From a virus: 60,201 nucleotides of DNA. The DNA is taken from positions 1-60,201 of the IMG/VR virus record IMGVR_UViG_3300021964_000065; one strand, 5' to 3'. A model generated the notes under the pieces. That model had not been told where the DNA came from and did not search any database. It was given only the letters and a program-made list of their open reading frames with translations. Both the position numbers and the translations under genes were made by a program. Shown here piece by piece: positions 1 through 7,522 of this stretch (the first letter of the stretch is position 1; each line of letters opens with the position of its first letter).

Positions 1-11
1 ATACACAAACC
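1..11. repeat. Terminal direct overlap (left copy)
   Basis: The first 11 bases are identical to the last 11 (60191-60201). Removing one copy closes the sequence into a circle of 60190 bp. A small reading frame runs without interruption through the join, which supports a circular or terminally redundant genome over a chance match. Confidence 0.85.
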
Positions 12-114
12 TAATACATATCAGTTAGTGTATAAAGATTTATACAACGAAGAAAAAACATTAACTGGTACACCAAAGCAAATTATTAATCATATATTAC
101 AACAACAGTTATAA
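1..114 (+). CDS. C-terminal part of a junction-spanning small protein
   Basis: This is the 3' part of a gene that starts at 60158. Read across the closed junction the frame gives a 48-residue protein from ATG to TAA. I do not recognise it. It is polar, with a Gln-rich end (NHILQQQL). It is the last micro-gene before the structured RNA region at 120-355. Function is unknown; the coding call rests on the frame staying open across the join. Confidence 0.6.
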   Translation: MHKPNTYQLVYKDLYNEEKTLTGTPKQIINHILQQQL

Positions 115-119
115 CATAT

Positions 120-198
120 ATGATGGTCCTCTACCCCGTTGGCTTCGGCGAGGATAAGGATTAGCTACCTGAAGAACCCGCACAAGGGACGCCATCAT
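120..198 (+). ncRNA. Candidate structured RNA element 1
   Basis: A 79-nt stem-loop in a gene-free stretch. The outer stem ATGATGG (120-126) pairs perfectly with CCATCAT (192-198) and continues as TCC (127-129) with GGA (187-189) after a 2-nt bulge. Inside, CCTC (128-131) can pair with GAGG (150-153), and CCC (177-179) with GGG (186-188). CTTC in the left loop is complementary to GAAG near 171-174, a possible pseudoknot. It is more GC-rich than its surroundings. I could not match it to a known family, and it has no tRNA cloverleaf. Confidence 0.5.
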
Positions 199-213
199 TA
201 TAATATTAAAAAC

Positions 214-282
214 TACAGAGGATTACCGACGGGTAAATAGATACTCGAGTTGAAGTGAGAATAATGTTCCTCCTCCTCTGTA
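214..282 (+). ncRNA. Candidate structured RNA element 2
   Basis: A second long-range stem lies 15 nt after the first. TACAGAGGA (214-222) pairs perfectly with TCCTCTGTA (274-282). Just inside the left arm is a compact hairpin, TTACC (223-227) with GGTAA (232-236) closing a GACG loop. The AGAGGA arm could alternatively pair with TCCTCT of element 1 (127-132), so the two elements may switch partners. No reading frame with a plausible start occupies the stretch. Confidence 0.45.
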
Positions 283-310
283 CCATATTAATAATACCTT
301 TTTTTGTTGT

Positions 311-355
311 TTGTTACGGGTGGGAGTTAATTCTAAAATTGCTCTCACCTAACAA
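311..355 (+). promoter_or_regulatory. Large hairpin upstream of the early operon
   Basis: TTGTTA (311-316) pairs with TAACAA (350-355), and GGTGGGAG (319-326) pairs with CTCTCACC (342-349) with one G-U. That gives 14 base pairs around a 15-nt loop with a 2-nt bulge. It ends 26 nt before the first ATG of the early block (382). It could be an attenuator, an mRNA-stabilising 5' hairpin or a terminator; no clean U-tract follows, so I favour a leader element. Confidence 0.5.
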
Positions 356-381
356 CAAAACAAATAATAAATTAAATTAAA

Positions 382-564
382 ATGATAAACAACTTAAATG
401 ATACCACTTCTGGTATATGGAATTTTTTACTAGATTTTCAAACTGGTTTATATGACAATAGCCCTATAAATGAAAATGAACAATATAGTATATATGAATT
501 TTCAAAAGCTATTGAAGCAACACAAAAAGAATTAAATGAAATAATAAAATTAATAGACAGATGA
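382..564 (+). CDS. Hypothetical protein, first gene of early block
   Basis: A 60-residue acidic protein I do not recognise. The ATG is preceded by TAAATTAAATTAAA, the leader sequence shared by many genes here. Its last codons overlap the next ATG by 4 nt (ATGA), which indicates coupled translation. It sits directly downstream of the hairpin at 311-355. No domain or membrane segment is visible. Confidence 0.6.
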   Translation: MINNLNDTTSGIWNFLLDFQTGLYDNSPINENEQYSIYEFSKAIEATQKELNEIIKLIDR

Positions 565-746
565 CAAAGAAATATAAAAACAAAAAAGAATTAATAATAA
601 CTGACCCTGCAGATTTTCCTGATGACTTTTGGAATTACTGGGTAAACCCTATCGTTGGTTATTATATACCTAACAGAAAATCAATGACAAAAAAAGAAGC
701 ACAAAGAAAAAAAGAATTAAACGAACAAATTAAAAATGAGTATTAA
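561..746 (+). CDS. Hypothetical protein
   Basis: A 61-residue Lys-rich protein containing an aromatic stretch (DDFWNYWVN) in its first half. Its start overlaps the stop of the previous gene (ATGA). No family is recognised. It belongs to the string of small early genes at 0.4-2.5 kb. Confidence 0.6.
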   Translation: MTKKYKNKKELIITDPADFPDDFWNYWVNPIVGYYIPNRKSMTKKEAQRKKELNEQIKNEY

Positions 747-767
747 CAATTAAATTAAATAACTATT

Positions 768-980
768 ATGAAAAAAATCAAAGAAGAAACAATTAAAGTA
801 AAATCAGCAGCAATTAAAAAAGCTAAATACAACCGCAGAAAAAAAATATTAGCTATTAAATTTCACAACGGCGATATATATTATTATCCTGAAATTGAAC
901 CATTTATTTTTGAAGGCTTGAAAGCGGCTAAGTCTGTAGGAAAATTTTTAAACAAATATATTATCCATGCAAAAAATTAA
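768..980 (+). CDS. KTSC-domain protein
   Basis: This 70-residue protein is essentially one KTSC domain (PF13619). It starts with a Lys/Ser-rich strand, then carries FHNGDIYYYPEIEP and ends with the family signature AKSVGKFLNKYI. KTSC domains occur in small phage proteins and as add-ons to lysyl-tRNA synthetase; a nucleic-acid-related role has been suggested for the family but is not established. TTAAATTAAAT lies about 10 nt before the ATG, and the 3' end overlaps the next gene by 14 nt. Confidence 0.8.
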   Translation: MKKIKEETIKVKSAAIKKAKYNRRKKILAIKFHNGDIYYYPEIEPFIFEGLKAAKSVGKFLNKYIIHAKN

Positions 981-1182
981 AGAAGAAGCATTAAACAAAA
1001 TGCATGCAAAGCTAATAAACCAAACCAGAAAAGTAAGAGAGGCTGAAGAATTTAAAGGGTTTTGGTGGGATGATAGTGCAGATGAAATTGAATCGTCTAA
1101 ACAAATGTTGTTAGATGACGCTATTAAAAATCAAGAAGTATACGAATACATATATAAATTAATAAAGAATGACATTAACTGA
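967..1182 (+). CDS. Hypothetical protein
   Basis: A 71-residue, mainly helical charged protein with a WWDDSADEIESS segment in the middle. It is not recognised. It overlaps both neighbours by 14 nt, as expected within a tightly packed operon. Confidence 0.55.
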   Translation: MQKIKEEALNKMHAKLINQTRKVREAEEFKGFWWDDSADEIESSKQMLLDDAIKNQEVYEYIYKLIKNDIN

Positions 1183-1465
1183 TGGAGATATTGAGCGTAT
1201 TGCTCAACTAATATTTGAAAAGCTTCTTGACAAACAAAAAAAGTTTGAAGAAGAAGAAGAAGAGATTGAACAAATATATCATATACATGATGAGCTAGGG
1301 CAAATTGCTGTGGTAAGTGAACAAGAATTTTTTGAATATGAATTAGACAGACTAATTGATTTAGAAAGAAAATATGTAGAAGAAGAAGAATTTGAAAAAG
1401 CTAATATTATTAAAAATAAAATACGTAAAGTCAAGTTGAAAATTAAAAAACAAAATGGAATCTAA
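1169..1465 (+). CDS. Small coiled-coil protein with UVR-like motif
   Basis: A 98-residue acidic protein. Its C-terminal third reads LERKYVEEEEFEKANIIKNK, resembling the UVR helical hairpin (PF02151) that UvrB and UvrC use to contact each other. A Glu-rich run (about residues 24-33) precedes it. If real, the motif could bind host UvrB or UvrC or similar coiled-coil partners; this is inference from a short motif. It overlaps both neighbours. Confidence 0.55.
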   Translation: MTLTDGDIERIAQLIFEKLLDKQKKFEEEEEEIEQIYHIHDELGQIAVVSEQEFFEYELDRLIDLERKYVEEEEFEKANIIKNKIRKVKLKIKKQNGI

Positions 1466-1658
1466 AAGAATAAAAACAAGATTAATAACTTTAGGCATAC
1501 CAGATAATTATAACGCTATGAATTACAGAGTGTTATGGAAACACAAAGACGGAATTTATGCAAATTATAAAGACTTCTCAAATATAAATGAAGCAAAAAA
1601 ATACGAACAAGAAATACCTAACAATTTAAAATTAAACACATGGATGGACAAACGATAA
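1455..1658 (+). CDS. Hypothetical protein
   Basis: A 67-residue basic protein with a likely beta-beta-alpha pattern (MNYRVLWKHKDGIYANYKDF followed by a helix). This resembles very small nucleic-acid-binding folds, but no family is recognised. It overlaps the DnaA-like gene by 19 nt. Confidence 0.55.
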   Translation: MESKRIKTRLITLGIPDNYNAMNYRVLWKHKDGIYANYKDFSNINEAKKYEQEIPNNLKLNTWMDKR

Positions 1659-2035
1659 CGCCAACAATATCTTTAGCAGCTTTAAAACATTTAGTTGAAA
1701 AAGAACTAAACATTAAAGACTTAAGTAATAAATGCAGATCAAGAGAATTAGCTCAAGCAAGATTTGTTTATTTTAAATTAAGCCGTAAATTCTGCCCACT
1801 TAGAAGCTTAACAGCTATAGGTAGAGAAGTTAAAAGAGACCATGCTACAGTTATTAATGGATTAAAAAAATGGGATGTAGAAATTATATATGACCCATAT
1901 ATGGAGATGGTATATGATAAGATTAGTTCTATATTAACTAATTCATCTATAATAGTTAGTGCTGGAGAAAACGCAATGACGTTTCAAATACTAGAAGAAA
2001 GAATATCTAAATTAGAAGAAGCTTTATTAGTATAA
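1640..2035 (+). CDS. Orphan DnaA domain IV-like DNA-binding protein
   Basis: A 131-residue protein. Residues about 28-80 match the C-terminal DnaA-box-binding domain (Bac_DnaA_C): a SRELAQARFVYFKLSRKF helix, then GREVKRDHATVINGLKKW, the signature helix-turn-helix with its RDHATV core. The AAA+ ATPase domain of DnaA is absent. The tail (about 110-131) is a predicted coiled coil. It may bind DnaA-box-like sites to mark the phage origin or compete with host DnaA. It lies at the head of the replication block. The fold call is strong; the role is inferred. Confidence 0.8.
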   Translation: MDGQTITPTISLAALKHLVEKELNIKDLSNKCRSRELAQARFVYFKLSRKFCPLRSLTAIGREVKRDHATVINGLKKWDVEIIYDPYMEMVYDKISSILTNSSIIVSAGENAMTFQILEERISKLEEALLV

Positions 2036-2037
2036 TT

Positions 2038-2133
2038 ATGATGGAAATATTAAGTTTTAGTTTATTTATTATGTCAATTGGTATATTGTTAATTGGCATT
2101 GGGTTCATAATTGAAGTATCTAAAAAAAAATAA
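2038..2133 (+). CDS. Single-span membrane micro-protein
   Basis: A 31-residue frame beginning MMEILSFSLFIMSIGILLIG, with one hydrophobic helix covering most of the length and a Lys-Lys-Lys end. It begins 2 nt after the DnaA-like stop. The pattern is that of small phage membrane peptides. It is not assigned to a family. Confidence 0.5.
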   Translation: MMEILSFSLFIMSIGILLIGIGFIIEVSKKK

Positions 2134-2218
2134 TAATATTAAACATGCTATTAAATAAGCAATATTTAATAATACCCTTTATTATAAAACATATTAATAC
2201 TAATTTAAAATAAAAAAT

Positions 2219-2425
2219 ATGAAAATAAATGTATCGAGTAGAAAAAAGAAACATGTTAACTATATAAGAGATTATATATTTAGCATTCATAGAGAATTAT
2301 CACAAGAAGTATTAGAAATAGGTGAGTTGTCTGGAAGACAATTAAATGAAAAAGTAAAAGGTTTACAAGAAAAAACAAATAAAATAAAGAAATATAAAAA
2401 ATATTTAAATTTATTATTATTCTAA
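2219..2425 (+). CDS. Hypothetical coiled-coil protein
   Basis: A 68-residue, strongly Lys-rich helical protein, not recognised. It has its own A/T-rich leader (TTTAAAATAAAAAAT) after an 85-nt gap. Its TAA overlaps the next start by one base (TAATG). Confidence 0.5.
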   Translation: MKINVSSRKKKHVNYIRDYIFSIHRELSQEVLEIGELSGRQLNEKVKGLQEKTNKIKKYKKYLNLLLF

Positions 2426-2526
2426 TGGGAAAAACAAAACAACTATTATTGGGTATGTCTGAAGAAGAATTATTAGATTTGCAAGTATTATACGAAGTAA
2501 TCGGAGCAGAGTGCGACGATAGGTAA
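2425..2526 (+). CDS. Small acidic protein
   Basis: A 33-residue frame (MGKTKQLLLGMSEEELLDLQ and onward, ending AECDDR). The start shares a base with the previous stop (TAATG), which argues for coupled translation. The amphipathic helix with EEELLDLQ may be a protein-binding peptide. It was found by reading between the larger genes; function is unknown. Confidence 0.5.
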   Translation: MGKTKQLLLGMSEEELLDLQVLYEVIGAECDDR

Positions 2527-2550
2527 TTATATATAAATAGTAATAGGCTA

Positions 2551-3192
2551 ATGTCGCATAGAAATACTGAGTATTTAAATCGTAGAAAAATAATTTATAG
2601 GAGAGATCCTGTGAATGATACCCCGACTGAAATTTTTGGTTGGGGTAAATTCTATAAAGAAGGTACGTATGAATGTTATGAGCTGTTTAGAAGTAAAGCT
2701 AAAATAACCACATATAAGTCTTTTAAATGGCATGCACTAGTTCTTTGGTATTTAAATCCTCAGTTAAATAAAAAAGATTTTGAAAATTTAATCTATTTTA
2801 TAGCTGAAAAGCAAAATGGTTTTATTACCTTCACAATTCCCATGCATGCTATACACAATATTATTTATGAAGTTTCAATGGAAGATTTAGAAGATCCCCC
2901 TAAAAACAGAATGAGAAAAATAATATTTAAAGATAATTGTGGATTAACAAGCAAGGAGAAATTAAAGATAGTAGGAACTTTAATGGGAAGAACTAAAAAA
3001 GCAGAAGAAACGGATATTTATGAGGCTATGATAGTACTGCATGACAACTCTAAAAAAATCACAATGAAAAGTTTATCTAAGATATTAAAAGTATCTACTA
3101 GAACGATATACAGAAACATTACAAATGATTTGAACAGAGAAAAAGCATTACTAAATGAAGAAATTCAACATACAAAACTATGCAAGGTTTAA
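2551..3192 (+). CDS. Helix-turn-helix DNA-binding protein
   Basis: A 213-residue protein. Near the C-terminus, ITMKSLSKILKVSTRTIYRN (about residues 170-190) forms a clear helix-turn-helix. The N-terminal 150 residues match nothing I know but look globular. It could be a transcription regulator or a replication-initiation-type protein. It overlaps the sigma factor gene by 38 nt, so the two are probably co-translated and may act together. Confidence 0.6.
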   Translation: MSHRNTEYLNRRKIIYRRDPVNDTPTEIFGWGKFYKEGTYECYELFRSKAKITTYKSFKWHALVLWYLNPQLNKKDFENLIYFIAEKQNGFITFTIPMHAIHNIIYEVSMEDLEDPPKNRMRKIIFKDNCGLTSKEKLKIVGTLMGRTKKAEETDIYEAMIVLHDNSKKITMKSLSKILKVSTRTIYRNITNDLNREKALLNEEIQHTKLCKV

Positions 3193-3892
3193 AAACGATT
3201 TAAACGAAGTAAACCTTGACCTATATAACGATAGAGATAAATTAATAGTAGAAAACATAAAGCTAGTGGAAAACATAGCAAGATCATTTTCAACCATGCA
3301 ACAAGCCTCAGGGGTGTTAGATATAACTGACATGATACAAGAAGGTACTATAGGCTTAATAGCGGCTGTAGACAAAATTGAATGGCAAACTATAAAGCTA
3401 TCTACAAATCCAGAAAGAACATTAAAATCCTTCTTAAGCAAAAGAATTAAAGGTGCTATAAGAAGAGCTATTGATATTAATAGAGGAAATATTAGAATAC
3501 CAGAGCATAAACTTAATGATATGCGCAAAAATTCAGAACAAGAAAAAAAAATGGTAGAAATATTCTTTAATAGTATTTTTCAGAGTATTGATACTATTGA
3601 ATATAATACAAATACAACATACGACATAATTGATCCAGCAAAAGAGTACAATATAGATATATTAAATAAATATTTATTAAGTATAATGGGAGCTCATTTA
3701 TCTATAAAAGAATATGATGTACTCCGTATGAGTTATGGATTAGATTGTGAAAAAATGCAAGCTAAAGAAATTGCAAATAAATTAAAAATAGAAGGAACAG
3801 CCGCTTACGTTAGAATATCTCAAATAAAAAGAGATGCTATTAATAAACTAATAGAAAATGTAGATCCAGCGCAAGTATCTGACTTATTTTAA
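3155..3892 (+). CDS. RNA polymerase sigma-70 family factor
   Basis: A 245-residue protein. The N-terminal half has sigma region 2 (NIKLVENIARSF, then LDITDMIQEGTIGLIAAVD and a basic stretch). The C-terminal part has a region 4-like segment (LSIKEYDVLRMSYGLD, then AKEIANKLKI and YVRISQIKRDAINKL). Such factors direct host RNA polymerase to phage promoters. Lying among replication genes, it is the best candidate to activate the minus-strand late operon or the repeated elements at 56.4-59.4 kb. Its target is inferred. Confidence 0.8.
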   Translation: MKKFNIQNYARFKNDLNEVNLDLYNDRDKLIVENIKLVENIARSFSTMQQASGVLDITDMIQEGTIGLIAAVDKIEWQTIKLSTNPERTLKSFLSKRIKGAIRRAIDINRGNIRIPEHKLNDMRKNSEQEKKMVEIFFNSIFQSIDTIEYNTNTTYDIIDPAKEYNIDILNKYLLSIMGAHLSIKEYDVLRMSYGLDCEKMQAKEIANKLKIEGTAAYVRISQIKRDAINKLIENVDPAQVSDLF

Positions 3893-3920
3893 ATTATGTA
3901 TAATATTAAATTAAATAAAT

Positions 3921-4475
3921 ATGACAATTCAAGAAAAATTAAGTTTAATTCAACAAGAGTTTAAAGCAAAAAAATCTCGCTATAACTCATTCGGCAAGTA
4001 CAACTTTAGATCTGCTGAAGACATTTTAGAAGCACTTAAACCAATTAACAAAAAGTATAAAGTATACTTTACAATTGAGGAACAAGTCAGTGAAATAGCA
4101 GGTATACCAATTATTCATTCAGTTGCAAGTATGAATGATGGCGACCTTAGTATTACAGCTACCGCTATTGTTGGTGTAGATTTAAATCAAAAAGGTATGC
4201 AGGTACCTCAACAGTTTGGGTCTGCTTCTTCTTATGGTAAAAAATATGCTTTAGGTAATCTTTTATTAATTGATGATACAGCTGATTCCGATGCTACAAA
4301 CACTGGAGGTAATCAACCTAAAAATAATTTAGTTAGAAATATAGCTAAACCTGAAATTAATATGGATAACATTGAGCAAGCTAAAAAGTTTTTAGCGAGT
4401 GGTGGTTCTATAGAAACATTGCACGAAAAATATACTATTAGCCCAACTATGTTGAAAATATTAAAAAATGGATAA
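3921..4475 (+). CDS. ERF-family single-strand annealing protein
   Basis: A 184-residue protein matching ERF recombinases (PF04404): an early FGKYNFRSAEDILEALKP segment and later PQQFGSASSYGKKYALGNLL, with the usual DDTADSD acidic stretch. ERF proteins anneal complementary single strands during recombination. The gene overlaps the downstream exonuclease-like gene by 8 nt, giving the usual annealase plus nuclease pair. It is preceded by ATTAAATTAAATAA. Confidence 0.9.
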   Translation: MTIQEKLSLIQQEFKAKKSRYNSFGKYNFRSAEDILEALKPINKKYKVYFTIEEQVSEIAGIPIIHSVASMNDGDLSITATAIVGVDLNQKGMQVPQQFGSASSYGKKYALGNLLLIDDTADSDATNTGGNQPKNNLVRNIAKPEINMDNIEQAKKFLASGGSIETLHEKYTISPTMLKILKNG

Positions 4476-5199
4476 GGATAAAATTTTAAAAAAATTACAA
4501 GAAGATGAACATTACTATGGGGCATTTGGTAAGCAATATTTAAGTAATTCTGATATAATGGCATTACTTAATAATCCTTTGGATTTTAAAAAGCCATCAC
4601 CACCATCCTCAGCTTTTTTAATTGGAGGATATTTTCACACTTGCATATTAGAACCAGACAAACTAAAAAAATACAAAGTAGTTCAATCATCAAATAGAAA
4701 TACAAAAGTATATAAAGAAATATCTGGAGGAGAGTTATGTATGTTACAACATGAAGTTGATATGGTTGAAATGCTTAGAGACAAAATGTTTAGTAACGAA
4801 ATTTGTAGAGATTTTATACAAAATCCAAATAACGATTATGAAGTACCAGGTATTGTTGAATTGCAAAACAATATGTGGAAGGGGAAAGCTGATATTATTA
4901 ATCATGACGAAAAATTAGTTATAGATTTAAAAACCACAAATGATATATCAAAATTCAAATGGAGTGCATATAAATATAATTATGATAGCCAAGCTTATAT
5001 ATATAAGAAAATATTTGGATATGATCTTTTATTCTTGGTTATAGATAAAAATACGCAACAAATTGGTATCTTTGATTGCTCGGACAAATTTTATGAATCA
5101 GGGTCTGATAAAGTTACTCGAGCAATTGAAGTATATGAACTGTTTTACAAAACAGAAAACTTTGATCCAAATCAATATTTTTTAACAAAGACCCTTTAA
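4468..5199 (+). CDS. PD-(D/E)XK exonuclease, RecE/YqaJ-like
   Basis: A 243-residue protein. Its layout (YLSNSDIMALL, SSAFLIGGYFHTCILEP, then GKADIINHDEKLVIDLKTT) is that of phage PDDEXK exonucleases related to RecE/Exo VIII (DUF3799-type). The catalytic core is D in KADII plus D-x-K in IDLKTT, followed by QAYIYKK. It would resect double-stranded ends to feed the ERF annealase encoded just upstream. Confidence 0.85.
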   Translation: MDKDKILKKLQEDEHYYGAFGKQYLSNSDIMALLNNPLDFKKPSPPSSAFLIGGYFHTCILEPDKLKKYKVVQSSNRNTKVYKEISGGELCMLQHEVDMVEMLRDKMFSNEICRDFIQNPNNDYEVPGIVELQNNMWKGKADIINHDEKLVIDLKTTNDISKFKWSAYKYNYDSQAYIYKKIFGYDLLFLVIDKNTQQIGIFDCSDKFYESGSDKVTRAIEVYELFYKTENFDPNQYFLTKTL

Positions 5200-5213
5200 T
5201 TAAATTTTATATT

Positions 5214-5534
5214 ATGGCAGGAATTTTAAAAGGAAGCATTAACTTAAGTGCAATTCCAAAAGACAAGATTATCGCAGGTAAAAAAGGACAATACCTACCG
5301 GTAACAATTACTTTTAACGATGAAGTAGATCAATTTGGCAATCAAGGGCCTATTATTGTCGAACAAACTAAAGAAGAAAGAGATAGTAAAGTGGCTAAGA
5401 CTTACTTGGGAAACATTAAAATTGTTTGGACTAATGGTCAAGTTGAAGCAGCACCTAGGCAAGATCAAGGTATGCAACAGCAAATTAATGCAGCTATACC
5501 ACAACAACCATCAACACCAGATTTACCATTTTAA
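5214..5534 (+). CDS. SSB-like protein with acidic tip
   Basis: A 106-residue protein. The first 75 residues look like a small beta-barrel. Then follows a Gln/Pro-rich linker (MQQQINAAIPQQPS) and the C-terminal peptide PDLPF. A disordered tail ending in an acidic hydrophobic tip is the hallmark of single-strand DNA-binding proteins that recruit partners. It sits between the nuclease and the primase-helicase. I do not see a canonical SSB OB-fold signature, so the call rests on architecture and neighbours. Confidence 0.55.
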   Translation: MAGILKGSINLSAIPKDKIIAGKKGQYLPVTITFNDEVDQFGNQGPIIVEQTKEERDSKVAKTYLGNIKIVWTNGQVEAAPRQDQGMQQQINAAIPQQPSTPDLPF

Positions 5535-5544
5535 ATTAAATTAA

Positions 5545-7254
5545 ATGAACACAACGGAGATCAATGGATTTTTGATTGATAAATTCAATCAACATGGTCT
5601 ACCAGAAGGGAAAACGCAGGGGATTTGTCCCCTGTGCTCTTTAGATAGACAACCTAAAAATCAGAAAGCAAACTGTGCTTCTTATGATTGGGAACGTGGT
5701 CTTGGTACTTGTCACAATTGCAACAAAACATTTCAGCTACATTCATACCAGCGTAAAGGTTCATCAAATAAAGTATACGTTAGGCCAACTACGCCTGACT
5801 TTATTGAAGAAGTGAGCACTAACGTGGAGAAATGGTTTGATGGTCGAGGTATATCTAAAAACACGCTAAAGGAACTTAAGGTTACTGAAGGTGCTGAATT
5901 TATGCCGCAGACGGGTCAAATGGAAAATGCTATACACTTTAATTATTTTATAGGAGACCAATTAATAAACGTCAAATATAGAGATGGACGCAAAAACTTT
6001 AAATTATATAAAGGGGCGGAAAAAGTATTTTACAATATAAATAGTGTTGTAGGATATGAATACTGTGTTATAGTTGAAGGTGAAATGGACGTACTAAGCT
6101 TACATGAGGCAGGAATTGAAAATGTAGTATCTGTACCTAATGGTGCAACTTTAAATAACAACAACCTTGACTATTTAGATAATTGTATAGATTATTTTAC
6201 TGATAAAGATAAAATAATAATTGCAGTTGATGATGATGATGCTGGACAAGCTCTACAACAAGAGTTAGTTAGAAGATTAGGTGCGGAGATATGTTATTTA
6301 GCTACATTTGAAGATTGTAAAGACGCAAATGAATATTTATTAAAATATGGAAAAGAAGAACTGGCGAAGCGTATTGCCAAAGCAAAACCGGTCCCTCTTG
6401 AAAACGTTACAACGTTCAGGGACATTGAAGCAGAAATTACAGATTTTGTTGAAAATGGTTTTAAACCCGGTTTCCAAGTTGGATTACCTAATTTCGATAG
6501 TATTTTCAGTACTTATACTGGTCAGTTTATTACTGTTACTGGTATTCCTTCTAGTGGAAAGTCTGACTTTGTTGATCAAATGGTGGTGGGGTATAATGTA
6601 AATTATCAATGGAAAACCGCTTTTGCATCGCCTGAAAACGCTCCAACATATTTGCATGCTCATAAGTTAATGAGAAAAGTTTGGCAAGATATGCCATCTA
6701 AAAAAGATATTGGTACAGATAAATGGAATCAAGTAGCAGAACATATTAATGATAACTTTTATTTTATTGATATGGATAAATATAGTTTAGAAGCTGTATT
6801 ACGCAAAGGTGCTGAATTAGTAAAACGTAAAGGGATTAAATGTTTAGTTATTGATCCTTTTAATAAAGTTAGATCTAATGATGCATCAGGAGATGTTAAT
6901 GTATACACCCTTGAATATTTATCTAAAATAGAAATATTTGCAAAAAAATATGATGTTTTAGTTATTGTGGTTGCTCATCCTACTAAAATGTATAAAGATG
7001 CTAATGGTAAGATTGAAGAACCTACAATGTATAATATTAAAGGAGGAGGAGAATGGTATGATGCCAGCTATCATGGTATATTAGTTCACAGAGATTATGA
7101 GCAAAGAACTGTTAAAGCTAAAATATTGAAAGTCAAATTTCAAAACCTTGGTGAAAATGGGGCTGAAGCTCATTTTAAATGGGAACCAAAATCAGGTTGC
7201 TTTATACCACATGAGCCTTTAGATTTAACTGAGGAAAAAATGCCTTGGGAATAA
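5545..7254 (+). CDS. Bifunctional DNA primase-helicase (T7 gp4-like)
   Basis: A 569-residue fusion. A zinc-ribbon (C28, C31, C56, C59) comes first. A TOPRIM primase core follows: VEGEMD at 177-182 and the acidic AVDDDDAGQAL at 227-237. The DnaB/RecA-type helicase has Walker A GIPSSGKS (333-340) and Walker B CLVIDPF (433-439). It would unwind the fork and make RNA primers. No DNA polymerase gene was recognised in the window, so the phage may rely on the host polymerase. The start follows TAAATTAAATTAA directly. Confidence 0.93.
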   Translation: MNTTEINGFLIDKFNQHGLPEGKTQGICPLCSLDRQPKNQKANCASYDWERGLGTCHNCNKTFQLHSYQRKGSSNKVYVRPTTPDFIEEVSTNVEKWFDGRGISKNTLKELKVTEGAEFMPQTGQMENAIHFNYFIGDQLINVKYRDGRKNFKLYKGAEKVFYNINSVVGYEYCVIVEGEMDVLSLHEAGIENVVSVPNGATLNNNNLDYLDNCIDYFTDKDKIIIAVDDDDAGQALQQELVRRLGAEICYLATFEDCKDANEYLLKYGKEELAKRIAKAKPVPLENVTTFRDIEAEITDFVENGFKPGFQVGLPNFDSIFSTYTGQFITVTGIPSSGKSDFVDQMVVGYNVNYQWKTAFASPENAPTYLHAHKLMRKVWQDMPSKKDIGTDKWNQVAEHINDNFYFIDMDKYSLEAVLRKGAELVKRKGIKCLVIDPFNKVRSNDASGDVNVYTLEYLSKIEIFAKKYDVLVIVVAHPTKMYKDANGKIEEPTMYNIKGGGEWYDASYHGILVHRDYEQRTVKAKILKVKFQNLGENGAEAHFKWEPKSGCFIPHEPLDLTEEKMPWE

Positions 7255-7515
7255 ATGGCTAAAAGAAGAGAAACAATTTGGATGCCAGAATATATGACTT
7301 CTAAGAATGAAAATGAATGGTATGCTTGGGGAGTTAACAATAACATTAGAATTTCACCTAAGCCAGCAACTCAGGGTCCAAACCCTAAGGAATGGTATTT
7401 AGAGGTTTTTAATAATGGTAGATGGTATAAGTCTCCTAATGTTTATGGACCAAAAGAAATATGGTATGAATTTTATTTAATGTATAAATTTTATTTTGAC
7501 AAATATAAAAAATAA
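7255..7515 (+). CDS. Hypothetical protein
   Basis: An 86-residue protein rich in Trp and Tyr (ETIWMPEYM, NEWYAWGVNNN, KEWYLEVFNNGRWYKSP). It starts immediately after the helicase stop with no gap. Not recognised; the aromatic content suggests a compact beta domain. Its position implies a replication-associated role, without direct support. Confidence 0.6.
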   Translation: MAKRRETIWMPEYMTSKNENEWYAWGVNNNIRISPKPATQGPNPKEWYLEVFNNGRWYKSPNVYGPKEIWYEFYLMYKFYFDKYKK

Positions 7516-7522
7516 TTAAATT

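Noticed and set aside
118-290. tRNA or self-cleaving ribozyme in the stem-loop block
   Set aside because: No cloverleaf, no T-arm consensus, and no complete hammerhead, twister or pistol core that I could fit; reported only as structured RNA.
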